64,000 bases of DNA from Anniella stebbinsi. Its lineage: Eukaryota > Chordata > Lepidosauria > Squamata > Anniellidae. Under the pieces are notes generated by a model. The model was not told the DNA's origin and did not search any database. It saw nothing but the letters and a program-made list of their open reading frames with translations. The stretch lies in assembly GCA_029215795.1 (NCBI GenBank), contig JARDYH010000001.1:10652001-10716000 (forward strand), written 5' to 3'. Shown piece by piece: positions 1-10,106 of the stretch. How positions within the stretch are numbered: the first letter of the stretch is position 1; every line of letters starts with the position of its first letter. The position numbers were made by a program, and so were the translations under genes.

Positions 1-140
1 ACACAATGTTTTTGCCTAGTATCTCATTATCTCATTCATAAAAACTGTCTTAATCTCACCACTCTAGCTGAAAGCTTTACCACCTTTGCCGTCTATGCTG
101 CCCTATGTATCATATCAACGCTTCTCTTCTTATTGCCTGA

Positions 141-420
141 TGAGTCCATCAGGCAATAAGCCTATAAGGCAGTAAGCCTATATACACCAGTTGCTGGGGA
201 ACGTGGGTGGGAAGGTGCTGTTGCATCTGAGTCATGTTTGTAGGTTCCTGGTTGACAGCTGGTTGGCCACTGTGTAAACAGAATGCTGGACTAGAGGGAC
301 CCTTAGTCCAATCCACCTCTCCTCCTCCTCTTCCTCTTCCTCCTGTGCCATCAATATACATGCCACTTTATGCTCCCTGCCCAAGAGACCTTGAAATCTA
401 TGAAACTTGTCAACAGTAAG
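141..420 (+). repeat. Dispersed repeat D
   Basis: ggcagtaagcctatatacaccagttgctggggaacgtgggtgg ... gttggccactgtgtaaacagaatgctgg; same family as 4577-4777 and 43918-44150. Confidence 0.65.
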
Positions 421-805
421 GACAGATTAGGTTTCGGTTAAGAAATAATGCCAAGCTTTGGTGTTATGTGTATAACCCAGGGATTGGTGAGAAGGTTGTT
501 TCAGTTTGGTTTTGGTAAGAATTTGCCATAAAAAAAATCACAAAGTTCTCCATATCTGGGACAAAAAGACCTTGAGATTCAAAACATTCATATACGGGAG
601 AAACCAAAAATGGACAGATGTGTCCATGCAAGCTTTTGTCTTTACATACACATTTATAAAGACTGGTATTGTTCAGAGAGGCCCCTTTTATCTTTATTGC
701 AGCTAGGGCAGAGTTACTCTATAGCCGACAAATTTGTCTGTGTCCACCAGCAGCCCTCAGATCTTAAGGTCATCTGGTAGACCTTCTAACAAAGTCTGGA
801 AAGGG
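421..805. other. Unassigned, possible decayed repeat
   Basis: The tttggtaagaatttgcca and gttctccatatctggga blocks at 510-560 recur at about 54160-54200 and, weaker, 1500-1580. Otherwise nothing recognised. Confidence 0.4.
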
Positions 806-960
806 AGGACATAAAGAACATAAAGAAGAGCCCTGCTGGATCAGATCAAAGGTCCAGCACTCTGTTCACACCGTGACCAACTAGCTGTCGACCAGGGACC
901 CACAAGCAGGACATGGTTTATATAGAGGACAATTCTGCCTGCTCCATAAACACAGAATCA
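806..960 (-). repeat. Dispersed repeat D, minus strand
   Basis: agaacataaagaagagccctgctggatcagat ... gaccagggacccacaagcaggacatgg; reverse of the family. Confidence 0.65.
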
Positions 961-1028
961 ATCTTTTGCTGGCTTTTTAGAAAATCTGCCAGCCAGCTAT
1001 TCAGTGGGCATCAGTTGGAATCTAAGGT

Positions 1029-1279
1029 AGGATCTACACTACTGCTTTATAGTGGTACTGAAGTGTACTGACAACTGTTGGGGCGCATGACACATCTACA
1101 CCAAGCAGGATGTAACACTATGAAAGTGGTATGACAGCGGTATATGGAATGTGTCATGAGCCCCAAGAGTTGTCAGCGCACCTCAATACCGCTATAAAGC
1201 AATTGTGTAGATTGTGCCTCCATATACCGCTTTCATACCACTTTCATAGTGTTATATCCTGCTCGGTGTAGATCTGGCC
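1029..1279. mobile_element. Palindromic ~240-bp MITE-like repeat, copy 1
   Basis: Blocks gatctacact-actgctttatag and gtatatgg-atgtgtcatg ... catataccgctttcataccac ... ggtgtagatctggcc form inverted arms. Same family at 9.1, 17.1, 22.3, 24.7, 25.7, 37.9, 56.6 and 57.4 kb. No target duplication found, superfamily unassigned. Confidence 0.75.
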
Positions 1280-2189
1280 AAAGTTTGGTAAAAGCACGCC
1301 TTACAGGGGGAAAAAAGGCTAATTCTCTCAAGCCCTTTCATGAGCTTTGAATCCCTGCCTATTTAACCGTGCGAATTAGGGTTGCAATTTCTTTTTATAT
1401 TTTGACAGGCTGCTCATCTGTATCAGCTACATGACAGGCAGGTACATCATGGAATAGCTGTACCCATTGAATTTGGCTGGTGCAGATGGGTAAGAATATT
1501 AGTTCCATTCATTTTTTAATTTTTTTGAGTTTACCAAAATTCTCAAAGTTCTTCACACTCGGGAGAGAAAGAACCAGAGATTTAAGAAATTCGAACGTGG
1601 GGGAAAGTAAAACAGATGGATTCTCCCATCCATAGTATGACCCCTTGTCCTTGTATACACTCCCGCCTTCAAGCAGTCGAATTCACTCCCATTCATCAGA
1701 ACCACACACTGTTGGGACAGCATCTTTCACTGCTATGACATGTTTAATGCCTGTCGGTGAGCAGCTTTCTTCTCTTTTAAAGCTCCCAATTTTGAATTTT
1801 GTTTAATTAAATGGAAATCACTAAAGCGTATGTTTCCCCCATCATGCTTTCTCTGGTGATTTTAAAAGGCTTCTGGGATTAGAAAGCCCCAAAAGGAATT
1901 GCCGCACGATTAAAATTTGCAGGAGGATTTCCCTTATGTTAGACTTTTATAATTAATATTTTGTTGCATTTAAGGCTCAGCAGCACTGCCATTAGCTAGT
2001 GTTGATAAAGACAAACAAGAGAAAGCGGGTTAAACTTGATAACTTCATTCCTCTCCATAGAGTCTTGTACTAGGAACAATGCACCATTCTCTGAAAAAGC
2101 CGCCACCAAATTAGCTAGGAGATGGATTGCAGCCAATTCAATTAGAAAGGCCATGATCAGGAAAATAAATTGACTCATATTGTTTGAGG
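1280..2189. other. Unassigned AT-rich DNA
   Basis: No coding frame or named repeat. 1890-2180 has no recognisable repeat and contains gattaaaatt, aattaat and gttaaacttg; possibly conserved non-coding. Confidence 0.35.
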
Positions 2190-2192
2190 TTA

Positions 2193-2323
2193 GGCCCTTT
2201 CTACACCATAGGGGTGAAGAGGGAGGGAGGAAGAGTGATCCCGGAAGTACCTAATACACTCCATCGGTGCACAGGGATCAACCTGGGACCATCCCAGGCA
2301 AACAGCCTGGTGTGGAAAGGGCC
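2193..2323. mobile_element. 131-bp 3-bp-TSD MITE (Harbinger-like)
   Basis: Termini ggccctttctacacca / tggtgtggaaagggcc (one mismatch), flanked by tta (2190-2192) and tta (2324-2326). The termini match those of 36722-37774. Confidence 0.65.
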
Positions 2324-3499
2324 TTAGACGGCTTTTGGGGAACATTGCAGAACTGATTAATCCACCCACTGCCCCCCAGAACTGGACAGTTTCTCATTTA
2401 AGTGGTTGAGGGAGGGAGGGTCTCGGTTAATTTTGCATACATTCGTTCATGCATCTTTTCCATCCATTTCCACATGAATTTGCAGACAGAAACCTGCATG
2501 GAACTTCCATTATTAAAATGAATTTCTGAAGTGTTTTCTCACAAAATATGCAATTCTACATGTGTTTTATTTTACTAAGGGTATTTTATCCTAAAATAGC
2601 TGTCTTTAAATGCATTTTGGCATGCGTCTTTTGTTTGTCTTTAGCTGAGAACTGCATCACAAAATTAGAGAATTCCAAAATCGAAAAGGAGAATTATATC
2701 CCAATACGAACAATATTCCAGGAGGTGCTGATTATGTCAGTTTGCATTAGAATCCCCAAAGCTCAGATCTCTCAAGCAACCCTAGGTGTATGGGCAGCTT
2801 TGATTTAACTCCCCGAAGCAGAGTTCTGGTTTGCACATGCTTGCTCCCATATACCCCAGGAAGTTTGCCCCCTCTCATTCACTGCAATGCTAGAGGATGC
2901 TCCATGGGCACTCTTCACTAGAACTGCAGAGGATTCCTGGTCACTGAAGTGAAGTAAATTGGCCTGATCCTGGTAGCATAGAGCTCTGATCTCATTTATG
3001 GAAATTTGCATCTGAGAAAATCCATGGTTGACAACGGGACGTAACTAGGGGTCCCCTATAAGGCCCTGGCCCGGAGAGGTCACTGAGTCCATAGTTTCCC
3101 CAGAAGTATGATCAAGAGGAAAGCTTGAACTGGACTCAATGTTGATGGTGGCATTAACGCTTAACCGTGATTAAACTTGGAGGGAGATATTTGCTACAAA
3201 GCACAGAGGCATGAGCAGGAGAGTGTGTGTGATTATTTATCTTAACTATTGATACATTACCCTTCTATTCAAAATGTCAACGTGCTTTTTAATAACATAA
3301 TGAAATACAATGGGAGGCAGTGCTAAAACCAACAACACCAATCATGGTAGAAATGAAAACAATGGCAATATCAGCACATTGTAGGCCTGGGAAAACAAAA
3401 TGGTTTTCGGTCCCCAAAAGCCATTGATGTGGGTACCAGTGCTGTCTCTAGGTTGTTGAGGTTCTTCACCCACCATGGGCTCCCTCCCTCACTGAGTCT
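2324..3499. other. Unassigned
   Basis: No gene or clear repeat seen; the short ORFs here show no protein family. Confidence 0.4.
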
Positions 3500-3660
3500 A
3501 CCTTCTCACTGGCATTGTCACTGTACTTGCTTGTAATTGTGCTATCATGTGCTTGCTTGCGAGCCAGTGACCAAGCAGGTAGCGGTATTTACTGCTCCTC
3601 CTTCTCACCACCACTCTTGTCTGGGCTGGAGTGAGGCCCAGGCAAGAGTGGTGTCATTCC
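3500..3660 (-). repeat. Dispersed repeat F
   Basis: Reverse of the tactgcct-gcttgc / gagccagtga / aagaggtagca blocks seen at 7546-7680 and 57600-57850. Unnamed family. Confidence 0.4.
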
Positions 3661-3664
3661 TGCC

Positions 3665-3890
3665 CCACCCCCTGCTCCAATTGGGGCCTGTTCTTTAATG
3701 TCCGGCAATGACATGCTTTCCCCTTTAAGGCCCCAATTGGAGCAGTGGGGGGATGATGGCCTTAAAGGGGAAATCATGTAATTCCAGGACATTATAGAAA
3801 ATTACAGAAAATCCCCCCTGACACCCAGGATAGAACAATAACCAGGACAAATCCAGGGAAATCCTGGCAGGTGGTCACCCTACATACACT
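3665..3890. repeat. Palindrome-rich stretch
   Basis: Perfect 17-bp inverted pair ctgctccaattggggcc (3672-3688) / ggccccaattggagcag (3729-3745), and a second pair ttcccctttaaggcc / ggccttaaaggggaa (about 3718-3775). Ends near ggtggtcacccta, like a hAT terminus; no left end found. Confidence 0.5.
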
Positions 3891-4514
3891 ACACAGTTTC
3901 TGATCTCTTAGCCTCTACTACAGTATATCTGTACCAACTCTTAGCATGAACTGATCCCAAGTTACTTTGCTACCGTCTTTAAATCACTACCGTATGGAGG
4001 GAGTCACACTAAAGGGTCAGTCCTTATCCCAGAAAGGTATTTACAGCAAAAGCAAAACGCAACAAGGTCTAGCTACCCCCTTTTTTACTGAGAGAAATGG
4101 GCCGTGACACTCCTGTCACACAGCTGATGGATATCAAAGCTCTCCGTGATTAAGAGCAGATGAATAGCAAACTTTCAAAGTGTCACTTGAAATTATCAAA
4201 CTGGAATGGATTTTTTCAGAACAACAACAAGGTAGCTGCAGTTGATAAGAAAAGTACAATCCAATTTTCCTAGATGAATGAACGTCAAGCCATCAAGTGT
4301 AACTAATTTGGGTACACATGTTTCTCTTCTCCGTTCTACAGGAAACAGCACTCTCCTTTTTCAAAGTATGCAAGATATCAGGTCTTGAATAAATAGCATT
4401 AAAAATGTGCCGCCAAATGATTAACAGGAGACTGAAGAAGAACTTGAAAACTAGAGCCAAACTACAGGTTATTAAGAACATGGGACAGTCCCTTGGACAT
4501 GGTAAGTCCTACAT
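3891..4514. other. Unassigned
   Basis: AT-rich, nothing recognised. Confidence 0.4.
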
Positions 4515-4945
4515 CAATTTATTCATTGCATTTATATCCCACCTTTCTTCTAAGAAACTCAAGGCTGTGTACATGGAGGAGAAGGCTATCAATGGCTACT
4601 AGCCCTGATGGTTATGTGCTACCTCCAGTATCTGAGGCAGTAAGCCTGTGTGCACCAGTTGCTGGGGAACATGGGTCAGAGGGTGCTGTTGCACCATGTC
4701 CTGCTTTGTTGGCCCCTGGTCGACAGCTGGTTGGCCTGGTCTGAGCCAGCAAGGCTCTTCTCATGTTCTTACATTTTTACATGGTTTCCCCATCTTATGC
4801 TCCCAAAAACCCTGTTATGTAGGATAGCTGAGAGACAGCAACTCATCCTAAGCCACCAAGTGAACTCCATGGCTAAGTGGACATTTGAACCTGGGACTCC
4901 TAGGTCCTAGTCAATCTGAAACTGTTAAGAACTACACATCACTGG
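4515..4945 (-). mobile_element. SINE split by an inserted repeat
   Basis: Left part 4515-4576 is the 3' end (tttatatcccacctttcttc, aaactcaaggctg on the plus strand). The right part from 4778 to about 4945 carries the head region with gaacctgggactcctaggtcc. The two are separated by the 201-bp insertion 4577-4777 flanked by tacatgg. Same SINE type as 7287-7545. Confidence 0.65.
4577..4777 (+). repeat. Dispersed repeat D inserted in a SINE
   Basis: aggagaaggctatcaatggc ... ctcttctcatgttcttac, flanked by tacatgg at 4570-4576 and 4778-4784. The family is present at several other places here (141, 806, 5976, 43918, 45495 and 52040). I do not recognise a published name. Confidence 0.7.
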
Positions 4946-5076
4946 CTCCACATCAAGGTCCCCATTGCCCCTTCATAACATACAAAATGCCCCAAAGTCA
5001 TTACAATGTAATTTTGCCACCCCCTGCTCACAACAAGGGCAGCCACAGACAATACAGACATCTCTGAAGGAAAAAG

Positions 5077-5078
<2 letters not shown>

Positions 5079-5114
<36 letters not shown>

Positions 5115-5115
5115 G
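5079..5115. repeat. (taa)n microsatellite
   Basis: About 12 ataata units. Confidence 0.95.
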
Positions 5116-5219
5116 AGATAGGCTCTGTGCAGAACCAGAATCACAGTAATACACTTCCATATTATTATTATTTTTTTACAAAAATCTAGTGCAGGGGAAA
5201 CCTCCTTTTTAGTTTTTAA

Positions 5220-5259
<40 letters not shown>

Positions 5260-5262
5260 TAA
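5220..5262. repeat. (taa)n microsatellite
   Basis: About 14 units; a second tract close to 5079-5115. Confidence 0.95.
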
Positions 5263-5975
5263 AAATAAGGACAATTAACCGCTAATAATTATTAATAAAT
5301 ACTACTACTATTACTACTTTCAATAATAAGATCATCTAAACTAATTTAGGAAGGGGTTTGGCTTTGGCATCTCTGCCTAGGACATAAGCCCAGATAGATC
5401 TTAAAAGAAAGAAGCAGCAAACACACCACGTAAAACCTGATTAAGATATATTTAAAAACAAAGTGGGACAATAAATGGATACAGCATGAGCTAGGGCTTG
5501 CAATGAAGTGCTCAATTTGTAAAGTGACTAGAGCTTCCGCTAACCTTAAGCCAAACTAGATGAGACATTAGAGATCCGTAATTGGATCTCCTGTCTGTTT
5601 AATTTATTTTTCGTTAAAAGGAAGCACCTTCAAAGAAAGAGGGTTGGACTGGACTGAGGTTTAGCTCATTCCACCATGTTGCTTTCCCTGTCCCTTCAAA
5701 GATGTGATTATCATTATTACAGAAAGCTTACAGCTTAGGGGAAACTATGGCTTAAAAAAAATCATAACATGGGAACCCAGATTATGGCCTTTCAGTAGCC
5801 CTATTCAGGCATTATTGGAACGATTATTATTCAGCATGTAAGCAGGAATCAGGCCATGTTGAGTAGCCCTTCTTCCTGGCATTGCATCACCATGTAGTTC
5901 CACCCAAAGGTGTCCACATATACAACGTGAATAGACAGGGTTCCAAACTGTGTGGACGCATGTGTACATAAAATA
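5263..5975. other. Unassigned AT-rich DNA
   Basis: Nothing recognised apart from (act)n-like imperfect repeats at 5300-5325. Confidence 0.4.
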
Positions 5976-6185
5976 ATAAGAAGAGCCCTTCTGGATCAGA
6001 CCAAGGTCCATCTAATCCAGCATTCTGTTCACACAATGGCCCACCAGCTGTTGACCACAGAACCCACAAGTAGAACATGAGTGCAATAGCACCCTTCTGC
6101 TCATATCCCCCAGTAACTGGTGTACATAGGCATATTGCATCTGATACTAGAAGTAGCATATCACCATCAGGAGTAGTAGCCATTT
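5976..6185 (-). repeat. Dispersed repeat D, minus strand
   Basis: ataagaagagcccttctggatcagaccaagg ... tagtagccattt; reverse orientation of 4577-4777. Confidence 0.7.
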
Positions 6186-6189
6186 TATT

Positions 6190-6563
6190 ATTTTATTTAT
6201 TCATAACGTTTGTATACTACTCCACATGTAGACAGATTCTGGAATGGTGAACAAAAAGAGAAAAAATGAACAAAAGATAAAAAGAATAAAAACATTACAA
6301 TTATTCTTTAAAAAACAGAGGGCGAGGCTGGTCAAGCAAGGAAGGCGTTCTGGAAAAGAGCTGTTTTTGGAGGCACTGAAAGCAATACAGTGTTGGTGCC
6401 TGCCTGACCTCCAGAGGTAGGGAGTTCCATAAGAAGGGAGCCACCAGACTGAAGGTTCCTCTCCTGGTGGACTCCATTCAGGCCATAGGTTCATGTGGGA
6501 CCACCAGGAGCATGCCCTCTGATGACCTCAATGCTCAGCCAGGTTGGTACAGGAGAAGGCATT
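6190..6563 (-). mobile_element. L2-like LINE fragment (part 1 of a split copy)
   Basis: The minus strand encodes a decayed APFLWNSLPLEVRQAPT-type block and a 3' tail with ttattttatttattcata at its end. It is interrupted by the TIR element 6564-7072 and continues at 7073 with agtctctcaggtatcctg, which completes the expected aggagaaggc-agtctctcaggta junction. Confidence 0.65.
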
Positions 6564-7072
6564 GGCTCAATTCGGACGACACATTAGGCAACGGAGGAGG
6601 GGGGAAACAATAGTCTGTTGTGTTGCTGATTGTGTCGTCTGGAGGGCAACACACAATACACACACATCTGACAGTATGTTAATCAGGCACTTTAAACAAT
6701 GGAACGAAACAACGGGCTTGCCCGTTGTTTAGCCCGAAGCCCCGTTGTTTAAAGTGTCATCCGAATTCAGCCCCCCTTCTCTCTGTGGACTATTCCGTTT
6801 AGGAATAGAGTTCTGCTGCCTAGAGCAGCCAAAAAAAACCAGCCGCTCCATGCAGCCAGCAGAACTTACGGTGTCTGCTGGGATACGGCTGGAGGACACA
6901 GGGAGGAGAGGCTGCAACCAAAATGGCCGCCGCAAGTTCGTAGCAGCCAGGGCGTTTGTCGGTGCCGAGCAGCGCTGGCTGCAGCATGTCGTCTGTGGAG
7001 CTCCTCCTGCCTAACACATGGTCAGTACGTTATTTACCCCTCCGTTGCCTAATATGTCGTCCGAATTGAGCC
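6564..7072. mobile_element. 509-bp TIR element inserted in an L2-like fragment
   Basis: Near-perfect inverted repeats of about 33 bp: ggctcaattcggacgacaca at the left and the inverse tgtcgtccgaattgagcc at the right. Internal copies of the same motif occur at about 6742-6773 (cgttgtttaaagtgtcatcc). Flanking att / agt suggests a mutated 3-bp duplication. Non-coding. Confidence 0.7.
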
Positions 7073-7150
7073 AGTCTCTCAGGTATCCTGTTTCCAAATT
7101 GTTTAGGGCCATTTATTGCCTTATCCTGCATGGACATGAAGACTTCCTCG
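7073..7150 (-). mobile_element. L2-like LINE fragment (part 2 of a split copy)
   Basis: Continuation of 6190-6563 beyond the inserted 509-bp element. agtctctcaggtatcctg, then ccaaattgtttagggc, matches what follows aaggc in related copies. The right boundary is uncertain. Confidence 0.5.
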
Positions 7151-7152
7151 CT

Positions 7153-7286
7153 GTAGGGAATTATTTATTTGTTACATTTATATCCCACCATTTTTTCTCC
7201 AAGGAACCCAAGGTGGGTGACATGATCTTCCCCCTCTCCATTTATCCTCACATCACAACCTGCTTTTCCATCTGCCTCTCACCCTG
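7153..7286 (-). mobile_element. Truncated SINE of the same type
   Basis: ttatatcccaccattttttctccaaggaacccaaggtggg is the same 3' end as 7319-7360. Head missing; it lies directly next to the longer copy. Confidence 0.6.
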
Positions 7287-7545
7287 GCCCAGACAATGAT
7301 TGATTGATTGATTGATTGCATGTATATCCCACCTTTTTTCCTCCAAGGAACTCAAGGCAGCATACGTAGACCTCCTCCTCTCCATGTCTATCCTCACAAC
7401 AACAACCCAGTGGGCTAGGTTGGGCTGAGATTCTGTGACTGGCCCAAAGTCACCCAGTGAGCTTCCATGGCCAAGTGGGGATTAGAACCTGGATCTCCCG
7501 ACTCCCAGCCCAACACTCTAGCCACTATACCACAATGGCAGTGTG
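7287..7545 (-). mobile_element. tRNA-derived-type SINE
   Basis: Minus strand: ccattgtggtatagtggctagagtgttgg (box A-like), then ggttctaatcc (box B-like), a body with gggccagtcaca, and the end ccttggaggaaaaaaggtgggatata with (caat)n tail at 7299-7318. The tail style is typical of reptile SINEs. Confidence 0.7.
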
Positions 7546-7680
7546 GTGAGGAACAGGAGTAGATGCTGCTGTCTGTCAAGCTAGCAAGTAGTGGCAACAA
7601 TGAGAAAGAGGACAAGAAGGAGAAGCAGCAGCAGCAGGTGATAAGGGTGGTGAGAAGTTGGATGCATGAGACTTTCCTTC
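7546..7680 (+). repeat. Dispersed repeat F
   Basis: agtagatgctgctgtctg ... gcaacaatgagaaagaggac ... agcagcagcagcaggtgat; shared with 57600-57850. Confidence 0.5.
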
Positions 7681-7975
7681 TTGTTGGCAAAACATGCGAG
7701 CGTGCCCTTTTTGAAGCCTTGAATGCGTGCATGAGTGCAAGCCTGTGTCCACTGAAAATGTTCACAAATGGTTGGAGACATGCTCACATTTTTCTCGCGC
7801 CCGACTCCCAGTCCGATCTGCTTAAATTTCCTAACTGGATGCCTTTGTTCTATATAAGACATTTGTGCAAATTACAAAATCTCTGCCAATTTGAGTCAGA
7901 TTTGTGCAAATTTCCCATTTGATGGCTGCTCAGTTTGCACATTACTGATTTGCACAGAGCGATTGCAGTCGTGAT

Positions 7976-9061
7976 TAGGGATGTGCACTGGATCGGACCC
8001 GATCCACGATCCGAGTCCGGTCCAGTGGGAAATCGGATAAATTATCCGATTTCCGATCCCGCAGCTGGATCGGCCGATCCAATCCGAACCGGTCCGAAAA
8101 AGCTCCGAACCGGTTCGGCGGATCGGCGGATCGGCGGGCGCCCACTGGCGCCCACCGCCGCTTCCATTGGCGGGCGCCAGCGGGCGCCCGCCGATGAAAG
8201 TGGACAGCGGGGGGGGGGAGGAGGGGGGCACTTACCTTCTCGGCCCGGTGGCTCCCGTCCGGCGCCGGCGCCTACTACTACTAGCAGGCTCCGCGGCCTG
8301 CTCTAGGGTGGCGCGCCGGGTGATGTCATCACCCGGCGCGCTACTCTAGAGCAGGCCGCGGAGCCTGCTGGAAGTAGTAGGCGCCGGCGCCGGACGGGAG
8401 CCGCCGGGCCGGAAAGGTAAGGAGGGGGTGCGTGGAGGGGAGGAGGGGGCGCGCGGAGGGGGGAGGGGGGAGGGGGGCCCTTACCTGCCCGGCCCGGCGG
8501 CTCCCGTCCGGCGCCGGCGCCTACTACTCCCAGCAGGCTCCGCGGCCTGCTCTAGGATGGCGCGCCGGGTGATGTCATCACCCGGCGCGCTACTCGAGAG
8601 TAGGCCGCGGAGCCCGCTGGTAGTAGCCGCCGGCGCCGGACGGGCCGAGAAGGTAAGCAGTGGCGGGGAAGGGGGCTTACCCCCCCCCCCGGAGCCGTCC
8701 GCTTCTATCCGCTGGCGCCCGCGGGCGCCAGCGGATGGAAGCGGGCGGCCCCAGGGGGGGTAGGGAGCGCGGGGGAGGGGGTTTACCTGCCGGGGCCATC
8801 CACAGCGGACGGCCCCGGGGGGGGGAGGGAGTTAGGCCCCCCCTTACCCACCCGCCGCCATTTTTTCCTCATAGACTTGCATTGCAATGCAAGTCTATGG
8901 GGAAAAAAATGGCGGCCGATCCAAAAATGTACGATTTTTGGGTCGGGATCGGACTCGATCCGGTCCGGGGGGCCTCCGATTTTGTCCGAACCGGTCCGGG
9001 ACAAAATTGGAGGTCCCGATCCGGGTCCCGATCCGATCCGGGGGGTCCGTGCACACCCCTA
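7976..9061 (+). mobile_element. GC-rich hAT-like non-autonomous element, long form
   Basis: 1086 bp, terminal inverted repeats tagggatgtgcac / gtgcacaccccta, perfect 8-bp duplication gtcgtgat (7968-7975 and 9062-9069). The interior is very GC rich with repeated gatccgg-type motifs and hairpins around gggtgatgtcatcaccc at about 8318 and 8568. The two hairpin cores result from an internal tandem duplication that the copy at 59418-60233 lacks. ORFs up to 233 codons exist only because GC-rich DNA has few stops; they show no protein family. Confidence 0.92.
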
Positions 9062-9118
9062 GTCGTGATCAGGAATTGGGGCACAAGACAAATGTCAAGA
9101 CGATGCTTGGAGAATCTT

Positions 9119-9292
9119 GGGCCTCATCTACACCAAGCAAGTTATTGCAGTATGAATGTGGCATTAAAGTGGTATGAAAGCAGTATATGGTATGTGTCAA
9201 TGGGCCCCAACAGTTGTGTGGCTCCTGCCTTCTATATCCCGCTTTTCATACCACTTTCACAATGCAATATTCTGCTTGGTGTAGATGAGGCC
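9119..9292. mobile_element. Palindromic MITE-like repeat, copy 2
   Basis: Ends ggcctcatctacaccaagc / gcttggtgtagatgaggcc, a perfect 19-bp inverted repeat; middle shortened. Confidence 0.8.
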
Positions 9293-9450
9293 TTAGTTAA
9301 CTTGAACACTGCGCATTTTCCCATCCCTAATTTAGAGTCCCTGGGGAAGGGGCCCCATTGAGTGTGTTTTACCCATGGGCTCTTCAAAACCTTGTGCAGA
9401 AGTGGAATGAAATCGAGTTGAGCTCTGGCTGCTGCCACAGGGCTTGAATC

Positions 9451-9771
9451 TAGGCTGACCAGATAAAATCCAGGTCAGGGCTCATGTAACTTTAACAGTT
9501 GTAGAGAAAAGGGAATTCCAGCCAGTGTCATTTGTATGCAATTAGTTCCTGGTGAAATTCCCTCTTCATCACAACAGTTAAAAGGTGCAGGCTCTATACT
9601 AGAGTTACCATATACAAAAGAAGGCAGGGCCCCTGCAACTTTAACTGTTGTGATGAAGAGGGAATATCACCAGGAACGAATTGCATACAAATGACACTGG
9701 CTGAAATTCCCTTTTCTCCACAACTGTTAAAGTTACATGAGCCGTGACTTGGATTTTATCTGGTCACCTTA
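9451..9771 (+). mobile_element. 320-bp palindromic hAT MITE, copy 1
   Basis: Starts taggctgacc, ends ggtcacctta, with long inverted arms. Flanked by cttgaatc (9443-9450) and tttgaatc (9772-9779), an 8-bp duplication with one mismatch, the hAT hallmark. Non-coding. Confidence 0.88.
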
Positions 9772-9951
9772 TTTGAATCCCAGTGTCCTACTGCCCTGGG
9801 AATTGTGCTACACCCACCCCCACAACAATTTTAGCTCCAAACTTCCCTGAAACCTCCCTGTTGCTCCAAGTGGAAATGCCCATCCCCCCGAATGAGGTGA
9901 ACCACCACTTTCATGGAAGGACACTACTGCCCAATAAAACCAGTACCACCA

Positions 9952-9967
9952 GCAAATGAGAAGACTT
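9952..9967. repeat. L1 target-site duplication, 3' side
   Basis: gcaaatgagaagactt, identical to the copy at 15998-16013. Its last two T overlap the T run of the tail. Confidence 0.95.
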
Positions 9968-9978
9968 TTTTTTTTTTT

Positions 9979-10106
9979 GATTAATATTTTTATTAATTTT
10001 TCCAACAAACACATACACAAATAAACAATAATGTAACATACAATAACATAAAACCAATTCCCCCCTCAACTACCCCCCGTGCTCCCCCCCTTCCGAGACC
10101 GTCTCA
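9979..10106 (-). other. L1 3' UTR with short G-rich tract
   Basis: 128 bp between the ORF2 stop and the A tail. A G-rich tract on the coding strand (plus-strand C runs at about 10060-10092) is followed by AT-rich sequence. G-rich 3' UTR tracts are a recurring L1 feature in mammals. Confidence 0.8.

Noticed and set aside
8660..9361. 233-codon ORF in the GC-rich element
   Set aside because: It lies in GC-rich hAT-like DNA where stops are rare, runs past the element end, and has low-complexity Gly/Pro/Arg content with no family motif.
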